A stretch of DNA of 64,000 nt from Phalacrocorax aristotelis (lineage: Eukaryota > Chordata > Aves > Suliformes > Phalacrocoracidae). Below the pieces are notes generated by a model. That model did no database searches. It saw only the letters and a list, made by a program, of their open reading frames with translations, and was not told the origin of the DNA. A program made the translations under genes and the position numbers. Of this stretch, positions 23,941 through 35,534 are shown in pieces; positions within the stretch are counted from its first letter, which is position 1, and every line of letters starts with the position of its first letter. The DNA lies in the NCBI RefSeq assembly GCF_949628215.1, contig NC_134288.1, forward strand, positions 9,989,682-10,053,681. Direction: 5' to 3'.

Positions 23941-25879
23941 TGTGCGTTGCGCTCCCTGCAAGTAAGGTTTCTACTACAGAGCTAACAGGCTTTTCTGGGA
24001 AGCACTGGGGCTCTGGGCTTCCTAATTATTTTCAAACCCTATTGGCAGCCTCACTCAGATGGGGATTATGCCTGCTCAAAGCACAGCACTCAAGCACGTT
24101 CAGAGTCCTGAAAGTGCTAACTGACTTTACGTTTGGCCTCACAGCCCCAGTCCCTCCTCCTGCTACTGCCGGCAAGTCTGCCCGCATGTGGTTTGAATTT
24201 CTTCCCTGGAGAAAAAAACCCCTTTCCCCTGCTTCAGTGGCATCTTCCCCTGGAACTGAATTTGGGGGAAATGAAGAGGAGGCCAAATTTTCCTGGAGTG
24301 ACTACCTCTCCTCTCAAGGCAATGATGGCAGCCCCATGAAAGCAAGGGGCGAAGCCCATTCCAAGAGCCACCGATGCCCTATCCCACCCGTTGTCCTTTG
24401 GCATGGTGATTTCATTCATCTTCAGGTGGCTCCTTACGTGCCAGTAAGCCCCGGGGGTTGAGCGGAGCGTGGAGGAGGCTGCCCTGATGCCACTGGCTCT
24501 CCCTGCTCTGCAGTGGGTGATCCCTTCCTTCCCTCCAGCTGTGTGCTGGTAGGAAACAGGGCGGTGCCATCCTCCAGCACCTGGCCCTGCTTGTCCCGGG
24601 CAAGGTGATGTACGTGGACTTTCCTATCCACCAGAAAGAACAGCAAGCTGACCCCAAGAGGGATGATCCTCTCAAACAGCAGCAGCCTGCAACACCTGAA
24701 CATCAGCCAAGGATTATCTGCGGCCCCTCTCTGCCTTGTCCTGCCAGGCCCCAGGTCATACCTGGTGCACACAACACAGCATGGCATGGGGGTGAGCCAG
24801 CTGCTCCAGCCGTGCCGGCTGCCGTTCCCAGCACGGAGGGCTCATGGGCTGCCAGCGGGGCGGGTGATTGGGAAATCTGTTTCCTCTTCTGCTTGTTACA
24901 ACACCACAGTGGGCGCATCCACCGGGAGCAGTGAGGCAGCGGGAAAGTATGAAGGTCAGGGGAGGCTGTGGTTTGTGTGACGGAGGTGACCCTGGCTGAT
25001 GCATCCCTCTACCTGCTCTGAGCACCACCGCCCTGCCAGGGTGGCTCCAGCCACCGCCTCCCCTGGGACATCACCCAGACCCGCTGCTGTGGGGAGCAGT
25101 TCTCCACAAGATGTGCAGCCCTACAGATCCTGTTCCTGTGTAAAGGTGGGAGGAAAACAGCCACGTGCAGCTTCCCCTGCATTTCCACAGGTAGGATTGG
25201 TGTGAGAGCTGGGCACAAATCCCCACGAACACATGCAAGGCATCTGGGGCACTGGCTGCTCCGGAGGCTTTGCTTGGCTCTCACAGTATCTCTTCTGCAC
25301 CTGGCTTTGCCCCAGCAGCCCACAAAGGAAAACGGCTCTAACGACAACGGCACCGGTGTGCCTGGCAGCCAAAGTGACACACTTGCCTTGCAGCACTAAT
25401 GAGCCGGCTCTGCAATCCTCATCACCTTGTTAATGACTTGGCTGCTGCATCCCAGCCGGGGCTGTGCTGTCTGCTACCTCCCACATAGCTTGCAGGCCCC
25501 TAACTCACATTAGGGGAGCCGCTTTCATGTGGCCAGTGGTTTTCATCATCAACGAGCCACAGAGTGAGTGAGACGCTGGAGCAGAGGAAGGAGCCAACAG
25601 GCAGCCGGGCGGTGCGGGCTGGCGCGGCGAGGCACCGCAGGCACTGGAAAGGCAGCTTTGATGTAGTGGCAGCCAGCCCTGGGGCTGTGGGCTCAGGTAC
25701 GGCGGGATCCCGGCACCAAGAAGGGTCCCGTGGTGAGGGGACACATGGAGGCATCCCACTTTACCACATGCTGTGCCCACAGAGGGGCTGCTCAGGCCAG
25801 GAGTGTCTCATCACCAAAAGTCACCCCTTGTGTGTGGTCTGGGGCAGCCAGCATGACATGGAGAAGGGAAAATAAATTA

Positions 25880-26000
25880 AGGATGGGCATGGAGGTGAGG
25901 CCACAGGAGTACAAGCCGATGGCTGGACAGGAGTACGCGGTGATGAGTGAGAGGGTGGACAGCAGATAGAGGGTGAACAGGGATGGCAGCATGCTGGATG
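25880..26000 (-). other. Unrecognised minus-strand open segment with a hydrophobic stretch
   Basis: The minus strand carries a good acceptor-like run (pyrimidine tract then CCATCCAG, at about 25996-26015) immediately followed by ATG and a hydrophobic segment starting MLPSLFTLYLLST, with many third-position C/G bases; the open frame ends near 25792. It resembles a leader or membrane-segment exon, but I recognise no family, find no partner exons, and no gene is expected here from human synteny. It may be chance. Confidence 0.15.
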
Positions 26001-27189
26001 GAAAAATGAAAGTTTGGTAAGCACTCAGCATAGCTTGTGCACAATTCCTGCCGCCTCTCGCCCCATCAAGGCACTGCCAGCTCCCACAGTCACCGAACCC
26101 AAACAACCATGCACTCCAGCACCTGCATCGAGTCCACAGGCAGGTGGGGGAAGCCTTTTAGCAGCATTGGGATATAGGATTTAGGATCAGGTTTCTTGAG
26201 GAAGAAGCATGATTTCAAATTCTGCCTCAGGAGGGGGCTTTCAAATGAAGCTACCAGTACCCTCTTTGCCCACCCAGGGACTGGCTGTGCCGGGAAAGTG
26301 AAATGTGGATGCCGTCAAAGCCTGCAACCGCGGCTGCTGCTCGCCAGGAGCAAGCCATGGGGCGGAAACGCTGCCTGCTGCTGTGAATCACAAGCCCAGC
26401 ACTGGAAAAGCTCCGGCTGAGGCATTTCCTGCTGTTCTCATCACAACCCCATCCGATGCCTCCCTTGTGAAGCTCCTGTGCTGAAATCCTGGCCCCGTGG
26501 AAAATCAGCAGTAGCTTTCCTGCCGAGTCCGGCACAGCCCGCAGAGTTCACTCGGCTTTCAAGCTGTGGCCATTTTCCGTGGAGCTGGGATTTGGGGGCG
26601 GGGGGGGAATAGCAGGAGGTGCAGCAGCTCCCTGGCCAGCACGGCGATGATTCGTGCGAATGGGCAGTGCTGAGCCGCGGGGGCTGCCGGGCAGGCAGGC
26701 CTGCCGGTCTGCGGTCGATTGTTCAGCTTCAGTGACTTCTTGAGGGGGAAATGGAAAGAGCGAACAGTGCGAGTTAATTAATTGACACATAATGAAGTCA
26801 AGATGAGCATCCCCAAGGAGCTGGAGCTCGGATTGGGAAAGCAGCAGATGATGGCATTCCCTGGCATTAGGCTGCTTCATCCCAGGCCCCAGCCTCCTGC
26901 CAGCCACACAGAAGACACCGGCTCTGGTCCAGGGGCAGGGAAAAAGCCCCTGAATACCTTTCAGTGGCAACTTTAACAGAACTGAAGTGTCACAAATACT
27001 GTGGCCCAGAGAAAGGAGCTGCGGAAGGAATTAAATAAACCCATCAACGTCCGTTTGGTGCTTCAGTCCCTTTAGTCCTGGGGAAAAGGCTCGCTACGGC
27101 AGCGCACTCAGACCCTGCCACAGACTCTAATGCTTTTCTAATGCCGAGGAAGAGCCAAGGGCAGGGAAGGAGGGTCGGGCAGACCCCAA

Positions 27190-27900
27190 GCCACAGGCTG
27201 CTGGATGGTGCCGGGTTTCCGGCCCCACACTGGGGGTGTCGGCGGCCGGAGATCCCCCGGCAAGGCCTGTCTCGCCCCCCTCCTCCCCCCGCCCCGCTGT
27301 CGGAAGAAACGTTACATTTCCCCGGGGAGAAACCCCCCCTCTCGCCCCCCACCCACCGCGGCGGCTGGAGCCCCCGGCCCGGCCAGGCCAGGCCAGGCCC
27401 GCGGGGGAGGCGGGCCCAGCCCTTGCGCAGGAGACGGGGGCCCTCTAGTGAGGGGCGGCCCCGGCCCCGGCGTGCCCGGTACAGCGGTCCGCTCCCCGCA
27501 GCGGCCTCGGCCCGGCGTTTGGGGCCCGGCCCGGCCGCGCCTGCTCGGTGCGGCGCGGCCATGGCGGGGCTGGAGCCGCTGTACGCCTGGGCGCGGGCCG
27601 CCGTCTCCGGCCCGCAGGACGCGTTGATCTGCGGCGTTCACTGGGAGCTGGTCCGTCATGGCTACCGCTGCCTCGGCGCCGGCGACCAGGTAAGGCCCAG
27701 GCCGGGTCACCCCGAGCTCCTCAGCCGCGGAGGCCGCGGTCAAGCCCCGGCCTTTCCTAGTGCTGCTCGCCGGCGCTGCTCGGCCGAGCCCGGCGCCCGC
27801 TGCCGGGGGGCGGCGGGGGAGCCGTGCGGCGCCGAGGGTGTCGGGACTCCGCGGGCCGGTGCAGGGTCTGAGAGGCCTCAGAGCTGCTGGGGAAGCGGAG
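27190..27900 (+). promoter_or_regulatory. PSMF1: CpG island promoter of PSMF1
   Basis: Dense CpG and GC-rich sequence surrounds the first coding exon and its upstream region, with no TATA box near. This is typical of a housekeeping proteasome-gene promoter. The boundaries are visual. Confidence 0.75.
27561..27689 (+). CDS. PSMF1: PSMF1 coding exon 1
   Basis: Residues 1-43, MAGLEPLYAW to GAGDQ, the first part of the FP domain. The donor is CAG|GTAAGG, phase 0. Confidence 0.95.
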
Positions 27901-30900
27901 AGGGGGCTGCGGTGCTGGGGGCTGCGGGCTGCGGGGGTACCTGTGCTGGGAGGGGGTCCCCAGTGCTGGAGGAGTCAGCGCAGTACCAGGAAGGGGCCAC
28001 TGTGGTGCTGGGGGGATATTGTGCTGGATGAGGGGGGGAAAACCCCTACCAGAAGGAGGGCGTCCAGTGCGGTGTTGGGGGGAAATGTGGTGCCAGGGGA
28101 GGCCCAGTGCTGGGGGCCCTGGTGTGATACTGAGGAGGGGGTCAGTGCAGTGCTAGACCCAGTGTGAAGGGTTTAGGGGGTTGGGAGCCTGGTGCAGTGC
28201 TGGAGGTGTTGGGAGGGCGCCTGTTGTGGTGCTGGGGGCAATGGTGGGGCTGCAGGGCACTGTCTTGGCAGAGAAACCCCCCAGTGCTAGGGGAGGGGAC
28301 AGTGTGGGGCAGTGTCCCCTGGCAGCACTGCTGTGGGGCTGGGACAAACAGCATGACAGCCTTCCCCTCCCCTGCCCCAGACAGCTCTGTACCCCAGGCT
28401 GGGTCTTTTTTATGTTCTCCTGCTCAGCAAAGGGTGGTTGTGTCCCTCCTGTTCCATCACAGGGACCCTGTGGCAGGCTGGCAAACGGGCAGGGCCAGCG
28501 CATAGGAAATAAAGCCCTGCTTCTGCAGTCAAAACCTGGAAGGCACTGAGAGATCCCCTCCCGGAGACCTAGATCCTCTCCCAGAGACCTAGAGCCCCTC
28601 CTAGATCTCTCTATGCAGCCAAGGCAGGTCCCCCCAGCCCTGCAGCGTGGTGGACTCATGGGCAGGGTCTCAGCAGCACGTCTGTTCTGTCACAGCCAGG
28701 TCCTGATGAAAGGAAGTCGGAGCTGCTGCCCGCTGGCTGGGAAGCCAACAAGGAGGTGTATACACTGCGCTACAAGTCTATGGATGATGCCTGTGAGCTG
28801 CTGCTGAAGGCCGTTGTGGTGGAAGACAGTATGATCCTCAACGTCATGGTGAGCACCCAGGCTGGTCCCCGTGGGTTTGGGGTCCTTCAGGTGAAGTGGC
28901 TGCTGCCACCCAAAATATGCAAAGAACAGCAGGGCCCATTTCTTAAATTTTTGCTGTTACTTGTTCTACCTTGCAGCAATGTTTATCCCTCAGGATGGGG
29001 CAGACACAGGGAGTATTATGGGCTGCAGACCTGCCTGTGCAGCAGTAGATGTGGCCCAGTGTGAAGCTGGTCAAACACCAGCAGCATCGGGGCAGCAATG
29101 CAGCTTGCCTTGCACCCTCTGGCCCAGGAGTCGCCTCTTTTGTGTCCCCTTCCTAGCTCAGGATTTTTCTGCAGATCTTTTCCCCTGTCCTCCACAAGAA
29201 CCTGCCCAGGGTGTTTTTGCTTTCACCCTTTGCAGCCCTGATTGGGAGAGCGAGCAGGGAAAGCCTCACTGTACACAGAAGTTTTTTTGCTCCTGGGGTT
29301 TGGGCACAGCACAGGGATGTGGCAGGAAGCAGGCAAGCCCTTTCCTTGTGTCCCAAGCCCCCAGCTGTGGTTGTACCTGGTTGTACCTGCTCCTTCCCTC
29401 ATTACCAGCTCTGCCAGGCTGCTGACTCTGTGTTTCATCTGTCTCTTGCCAGGATCGCAGTTCTCAGAAGGTGGCAGATGTGACCTTGGCAGTGGCTGAC
29501 TACATCAACCCAGAGCACCTGGATGATTTCCACAAGTAATCTCAGTTCCCCAGCATTTTCTGCTAGAGAAAATGTCCCACCAGCATGGGGAGGGGGGCAC
29601 ATACCAGGTTAGGAGGAGCCTGGAGGACTCTCCTCCCCAGTACAAAGCCTGGGGGCAGTCTAGCCAGCCCTGAAATGCCACTAGAGCTCCCTACTCTGCT
29701 GCTGTCTGCACTGCTGGCAGGCAAGAGGAATTTAGGGGATGGTGGGACCCTGGGTCAGAGCCCAGGGGAGAGCAACCCCATGGGAAACAGGCTGGGCCAG
29801 CCCAGCACTTTTCTTTTCAGACCACTGCCTGCCTGTCTGTGCTGGGTGGATGCTGCCCAGTGGTGCTGCAGCTTCAGCCATGGACCAGACACCTTCAACC
29901 GTGGCCCAGATAACCCTGTGGCCTTGCTAAAGGCCAGAGCTACTGGTTGGGTCATGGCCCCAGCACAGTGGAGTCCCTTGGGCTGGGTGGCACCTCTGCC
30001 CTCTCAAATAGGGTCAGGGCTTTGGTGCCACTATGTGCTGTGGCACCCCTTCCCATCCCTTCTGTGCTGCCAGCTGGGGACATGTTTTGTGCCAGGGATG
30101 CTTTAGGCATGTCTGTTCCCTCATCACCCCCCTCACAGCCTGCCCAGCAATTTGCACCTGGGTGCTGTGGCCTCTCCAGCCCACCACCTCACCTCTCCTC
30201 ACTGCAGGGTGTACAAGAACACTGAGGAGCTGAGGACAAGAATTGCTTCAGGCATCATCGCTCCCCTTGGGGCCCCTGCAGGAAAGGCCAAAAAGGAGCC
30301 TGAGACTGAGAAGAAGGATCCTGACTTGCTCCGGGATTATGACCCCCTCAGGGTTCCTCCCCGGCAGCCGTCAGGCACGAGAGCACCAACCTGGTGAGTA
30401 AAGAGTGGAGCTGCTGTTGGTCCTGCATTAGATGAGACATGGTCCTGGCACAGCTCTCCGAACTTCACCTCTGGCCCCCATCTTCCATATGTGGGATGGG
30501 GAGGAAAGGGGATCCAAGCCCCCACCTCCAGTCTCAGCCTCGTTGGCTGCATGTTTGGGTTGGATTTAAGTTGCCCACTGAGGGATGGCCTGTTCTGGAG
30601 CTCTGTGTTGGTTTGACCATCCGTTGGCATTGCCTAGGAGTGTAGCTGGAGACCTCCAGACCTAGGAGGAAGAGGGCAGCGTGCAGGGCTGGGGTGAAGG
30701 TGAGAGGTGGAAGGAGAGAGACCCTGGTCTTTGCTGGCTGAGGGACCATCAGGGTTCTGAGGTGGGCAGAGCAGGGACAGCAGTAGGAAAGACAGTGCCA
30801 TCGTGGGGCCAAGCAGCCTCTGGGAGAGACACCAGAGTGCTGGGTGTCAGATTCAGCCACGGGCTCCAGCAGAGCTGTAGCATCTGTGCTCATGACAGAG

Positions 30901-33900
30901 GGGAGGGGGCATGTGGCAGGTGCTGAGCTCTGCCTTTTCTTGGCACAGAGCTGGCTCTGCCTCTATGCCTTCTGCCTGCTGTGGCCAGTAGAGTTGCCAT
31001 CCCAGGACGGTGCACCCAGCTGGGGCTTGGGGCTGGACCCAGGAGGTGCAGGCTTGGAGGGGAACAGAGGCGTCTTCCCCTTGCTCTCCCGACTCCCCTT
31101 TCCCTTTGAAACCCTTTGTTGGCAAATCTGAGGAGAGGGGATACATGGCACCTGCATCACCATCCCTCCCTGGCCCCTTCATGCCCAGCCATCCCTCATA
31201 CCTAGCAGCCAGGCTCCCCCCTCTCTCCCCCACAAGCTGTAATCCCCTTCGTCTGGAAGTCAGAGACACTGTGGTGGTTCTGCCATCTCTTGGGGACTGG
31301 CCATGGCTTCTGCCTTGCATGTCACCTCTTGCTTCTTTAACTCCACTGCTGTCTGCTGGTGCTCAGGGCTGCTCAGGGTGCAAGATGCTCCTCAGGGAGG
31401 CCTGGGCAGACAGGCTGGAGCTGGGCACAGCTCTGAAACCATGTTATTGGCAAGGAGATGTGACAGCTAGCTGCAGGCTCACTGCCCCACTGTCCTCAAG
31501 CCCCTGGAAGCGGGACTGCCATTGTGTCTCTGACTGGGACACACTGGAGAGCCTGGCCTAGCGCAGCAGCACTCGGGGAGCCCCTGGCATGGAAACTCCC
31601 CACGTCCACAGACAGCTTCAGCCTGGTGAAATGGGAACAGCAGGGACCCCTTCATCACAGCAAGCTTCCGGCAAGCCTGCCATGCACACCGGTGTCCACA
31701 CCCTGCAGCAGGGAGTGCTGCGTCCTGGGCATTGGGGTTGCTCCCAATGCCAGCCTGCTCACACAGGGCCCTGCGGGTCCCAGGGCCCTTTGGGTGCTGC
31801 AGTGCTTACTGTGGGAGAGCACCCAAGAGCAGAGCACCGGCAACCACACTTGGCTGCATTGCCCTGCCTGCTTGCTCGCTCCACACAGCCTGTCTCCCCT
31901 TCACTGAACGCCTCACTGTGTTCTGTTTCAGGCCTTCCCCCTTGAGCCCCTTCGCTGTTGGTGGGGAAGACCTGGACCCTTTTGGGTGAGTATGGCTGGG
32001 AGACGTTGTGCTTTGTGTGCCCAGGGAGCATCCCCTGCTCTGCCCTTGGGATGTGTGGGGGTGGCTGGGGGCCTTCTCTGGAACAGCTGGAGCCCGCCTG
32101 GCTCAGGCATCCAGCAAAGTGTCTCTGAGTGTGGACAGTGATGGGAGAGTTGCTCAGTGCAAATTGCAAGGAACCAATTGACAGTTGCTAAACCTCAATG
32201 TGGTTCTAATATTGTAATAAGATCCTGTCTCTTGCATAGATGATAGGTTGCAATCTGCGTCTGTTTAATAATCAGCTTGTATTCATTTAACATGCAGTAA
32301 TTCCTTCAGTAAATCAAAGCTGAATACGTCGTTAAGTGAATGTAAGCCTCTAATTTAAAATGTTACCAGCTGCTGCGTCTACATCCCAGCAGTCTGGAAA
32401 TGGGGAGGCTTAAAGACGAGTCCACAGATTCTCAAGTCCTGGTTGTGAGCCTCCCAGCTGTCTGAGGCACTCAAGAGAAAGCCTGGATAGAAAGAGGGCT
32501 GTCTGGGGGATTGATCTTTACAGATATATCTCTTGGTCTTTGGTTTGGTCGGGCAAGGAGAACCTGGCATCTTCCATTCCAGTTAAAAGCACATAGACAA
32601 AAACCAGCTCTTGGAGTCATTGCAGAGAATCCTGCAGCCCAGGGGAGTCCTCTTTGGAACCACTCTTCTGTGGGGATTGCATTTTTCCCCCTCTTGCAAG
32701 ACTTGGTTCTCCGTGGGTTTGGCTAGAAGAGGGCCAGCTAAAAACATCCTTCCCGGCTGGAAGGAGAGGCCTGGAGCCGGGGTGGCTGGAAGGAAACCTG
32801 ATAGCATGAGGAGAGGGGACTCAGTTGTGGGGGAGACCCTGTTTCTCTCTCTGCCTCCAGCCCTTCATCAGAAGTTTCTCTATAAATGACAAAAAAGATT
32901 GTAAATGGAAGCAGATTTGTGTGCTGACACCTGCCAACGCTGGGGCTAGAGACCCAAACTCCCAGGCATATGCTCATGGGGCCTGGCTGTCCCAGGGCAC
33001 TTTGGGCAGCTGGCCTGGCGTAATGGAACTCATTAGTGCAGTTGTTAATTACTTGTATGATGGCAGCAGAGTCCAGAGGCTCTAGCCGAGTTTGCACAAA
33101 GCCAACCATGAGGAATGGCACTCACAGTGTGGGGCAGCTCTAAGGAGCTGCCACGGTCAGCAAATGACTTCCAGGCAGCAATTTGGAAAGGCTGGCGGGA
33201 GCCCCGGCTGGGTCTGCAAGCTCTTGCAATACTGCAGGGCAGAACATGCTGCTACCCAGGAGAGCAGAGAGCAATGACAGGACTATGAGCCAGCAGTGAG
33301 GGCCAGCAGGTCCAACACTTCCCCAGGGGATGGTCAGCAGCCCACAGGGACTCACCAGCCATTGCTGATGCCCTAAGTGGCTCCTTGTGGGAATGGGGAA
33401 GAGGGAGGCTCTGAGGAAGACAGGCGGGTGAGGGCTGTTGCTTCCCAGTGCACGTCTGTAGTTAGCCCAGGGCAAAATGGTGCTCTGGACCTGGTGGTTT
33501 GCTGGTGCCCTGGCTTGAGCATGCACTCTGCAGCTCTAAGACTCCCACCTCGGCATGGTGATGAGCTGTGATTCATATCCTGCTCCTTATGTTGTGGTGT
33601 AGTGCGGGCAGGTTTACTGGGATGTGATAACCCAGGTAGGAGCAGTGTGACACATTCAGGTTCCCTCCTGTGTAGGACAGCAGGCTCCATAGGACAAGGA
33701 TCTGCTGTGCCCCAGCACTCTTCCACACGCACACATGCACACAGCAAGTGCTCTCGGTCTTCCGGATGTTGGCTCACCTCATCGGCTTTCCCTGACCCAT
33801 GTTGCAGCCGGTTAGGGGTGCTTTCCTTCCCACGTGCTGTGTGTCAGCTTAACCCCACATTCCTGTTCTTGGTGTTCCTGCAGCACAGGGACGTGCTTTG

Positions 33901-34288
33901 CTCCTCTCACCGGTGCCAATCTCATTTCCTTCTCTGCCTTTCCCCAGAGGTCGGAGTGGTGGAATGATCATGGATCCTTTCCGGTCTGGCTGCCCGCAGC
34001 CTGGCATTGACCCATCATCAGGCATTCCAGACCGGCTTCCCCCAGGAGCAGTTCCACCAGGTGCCAGATTCGACCCCTTTGGCCCATTAGGAGCTGGTAG
34101 ACCTGGGTAGGTATTTGGCCATGCCTGGTATCCCCAGCCTGCTCTCTGGGATGCCCCTGGATCTCCTGGCTCATCCCTGTTGCTGTGGGACTGAGCACTC
34201 ACTCCTGGTTTGACTCTGCTCTGAATTTCTTTCCAGACCAGATCCTGACCATCTTCCCCCTCCAGGCTATGATGACATGTTCATGTAG
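27561..34288 (+). CDS. PSMF1: Proteasome inhibitor PI31 subunit, seven coding exons (complete, 271 aa)
   Basis: PI31 binds the 20S proteasome, inhibits its peptidase activity in vitro, and is linked to proteasome assembly and transport. Coding exons: 27561-27689, 28696-28848, 29453-29535, 30208-30393, 31932-31985, 33948-34106 and 34237-34288. The total is 816 nt, giving 271 aa, the same length as human. All introns are GT-AG and the phases join. An N-terminal FP domain (about residues 1-150) is followed by a Pro/Gly-rich disordered half containing DPLRVPP, GGEDLDPFG, GGMIMDPF, RLPPGAVPPGARFDPFGP and DHLPPPGYDDM. The human C-terminus MYL (an HbYX motif) is MFM here. The start has a strong context (GCCATGG) and matches the human MAGLE start; the frame is open further upstream (ATG at 27141) but that part has no homology I know. 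Confidence 0.97.
27905..28300. repeat. Degenerate GTGCTGGGGG-type minisatellite in PSMF1 intron 1
   Basis: Repeated (A/G)TGCTGG(G)n words spaced about 25-50 bp apart with G-runs. The unit is highly diverged and the ends are approximate. The G-runs could form G-quadruplexes on the plus strand. Confidence 0.5.
28550..28609. repeat. Three-copy tandem repeat, about 22 bp
   Basis: Three adjacent copies of a GAGACCTAGATCCTCTCCCA-type unit in PSMF1 intron 1. Confidence 0.65.
28696..28848 (+). CDS. PSMF1: PSMF1 coding exon 2
   Basis: Residues 44-94, with KSELLPAGWEANKE and VEDSMILNVM; human has KSELLPAGWNNNKD and VESSMILNVL. Both ends are phase 0. Confidence 0.95.
29453..29535 (+). CDS. PSMF1: PSMF1 coding exon 3
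   Basis: Residues 95-121 plus two bases, with QKVADVTL and DYINPEHLDDFH. The donor CACAA|GTAATC is phase 2. Confidence 0.94.
30208..30393 (+). CDS. PSMF1: PSMF1 coding exon 4
   Basis: Residues 122-183 plus two bases. It covers YKNTEELRTRI at the end of the FP domain, then a charged Lys/Glu linker (KAKKEPETEKKD) and DPLRVPP. The donor is TG|GTGAGT. Confidence 0.94.
31932..31985 (+). CDS. PSMF1: PSMF1 coding exon 5
   Basis: A 54-nt exon coding W184 (split) to F201 with VGGEDLDPFG, identical to the human core. The donor is GG|GTGAGT. Confidence 0.94.
32160..32375. other. AT-rich island in PSMF1 intron 5, candidate non-coding element
   Basis: Unique AT-rich sequence with TTTAATAATCAGC, CATTTAACATGCAG and CTAATTTAAAATG, distinct from the GC-rich flanks. 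There is no ORF and no recognised repeat. It could be an intronic enhancer, perhaps for a neighbour. Confidence 0.3.
32880..33070. other. Second AT-richer patch in PSMF1 intron 5
   Basis: Contains GACAAAAAAGATTGTAAATG and CATTAGTGCAGTTGTTAATT. Unique sequence, no coding signal. Candidate non-coding element by composition only. Confidence 0.2.
33948..34106 (+). CDS. PSMF1: PSMF1 coding exon 6
   Basis: Residues 202-254, Pro/Gly-rich, with IDPSSGIPDRLPPGAVPPGA and RFDPFGP. The donor is GG|GTAGGT; reading through it would hit TAG at once, which confirms the splice. Confidence 0.95.
34237..34288 (+). CDS. PSMF1: PSMF1 coding exon 7 with C-terminus
   Basis: Residues 255-271 (PDPDHLPPPGYDDMFM) and a TAG stop at 34286-34288. 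The penultimate residue is Phe (TTC at 34280-34282), where human PI31 has Tyr. Confidence 0.95.
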
Positions 34289-35530
34289 GAGCCACCACAT
34301 GGCTTCTCATGGCTGTGGCCAGAGCAGTCTCATGGGAAGCAGGAGCGCTTTCCCCTCTTCACTCCCCTTTTGGTGGACTTCGATCTTTTCAGCAGCGTTT
34401 TTCTTCTCCCCATTCGGGGCCACGTTCCTGTGTATCAGATCAGCTATAAAGGTTCTCTTGTGTGCAAAACAGAAGAGGAGGCAGTAGGTTCGTTTCTTTC
34501 CATGCTCCTCTGAGGGTGCCCGGCCGTTTGCACCTGGCTGATGTGGTCCTGCTCCGCATGAGGTGGCAGTGTGGGGTGCGGTGCTCTGAGAAGAGCCTGG
34601 GTGCTATGGGGTTTCCTCCTCTGCTTCTCCAGGGTGGCACCACTTTTGCTGCTGGGGTTACACAAGCAGTTGGTGCTGAGGGGGGAGCTGGCTTCTTGCT
34701 GCTGTGCTGGGGAGCTGCAGTAGCCTCACTGAAGGTGACAGCCAGACAGCCAGAGTGGGTTCCCCATGCAGAGATGGTTTCTCTCTTGCTCTTCATCCAA
34801 GTGAGGGGCTGATCAGTGTAAAGCGCTAGAAAGCCCAACCCGCAGGGTGTCCCTGGGCAGACCCCCAGCAGCGGCTCAGATCATCTCCCACAGGGCTGTG
34901 CCCACTGGCTTTAAAGAGTACCACCAGCAAAGCCTTTAATGGGCATGAGAAGAGACATATGTTGAATTCCTGACCCTACCTTGCCCCCTTTCTCCCCTGC
35001 AGCTGTGTGATTTTCATTCCCAGGGTGCATGCAAAGCCCTGCAGGAAGAGTGGTGAGGGCTGCCCGCCAGGCACCACACGGGGCTGGGGTGGGAGGGAGG
35101 GTGCTCGGTACCTGTACAGCCTGCCAGGCCCAGCATTGGCTCTGCAGGCATGGCAGAGCTGAGCCCAGCACCGAGCTGGGGCCCTTCTGGGGATGTGTGC
35201 AGGGGGCTCACTTGGCTGTGGGATTTGCTTCGCAGAAGAGGTTTATAGAACATGTTTCCCTACCGTCAGTCCCATTGCGTGAGGCTGGTGCGGCTCTGCC
35301 TGGCTGAACTCTGCCAAACAGCTCCAGGAGAATGGGTGAGATCTGTGTGGCTCAGCCTCCCAAGCAATATCTGGAAACCTCCTCCCTTCCTCACAGCTCC
35401 CCCAGGTCAGTTAATTTGGGGGCTGCAGATTGTCCTGCCAGGGGTTCATACTATGTTTTTCTTCTCATGTTTTGATTTCTTGGAAGGATGTTCATGAGAT
35501 TGTAATAAAAACCTAACGACAATGTTGTGT
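34289..35530 (+). other. PSMF1: PSMF1 3' UTR with poly(A) signal at 35504-35509
   Basis: AATAAA at 35504-35509, in GTAATAAAAACC, is followed within 30 bp by a GT-rich run (GTTGTGTTGGTG), a classical cleavage-site layout. This gives a 3' UTR of about 1.2 kb. A second AATAAA near 35837 could be an alternative end. Confidence 0.65.
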
Positions 35531-35534
35531 TGGT

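Larger units (their letters stand above)
9375..27190. other. RSPO4-PSMF1 intergenic region, no recognised gene
   Basis: About 18 kb of GC-rich DNA between two divergent promoters. It holds the pentamer and minisatellite arrays and AT-rich islands listed separately. The many open frames are typical of GC-rich non-coding DNA and show no domain I recognise. As I recall it, human synteny places no gene between RSPO4 and PSMF1. Confidence 0.6.

Noticed and set aside
27141-27560. In-frame upstream ATG extending PSMF1 by 140 codons
   Set aside because: Human PI31 starts at the matching MAGLE, which has a strong start context here. The upstream part is CpG-island sequence rich in Pro, Arg and Gly.
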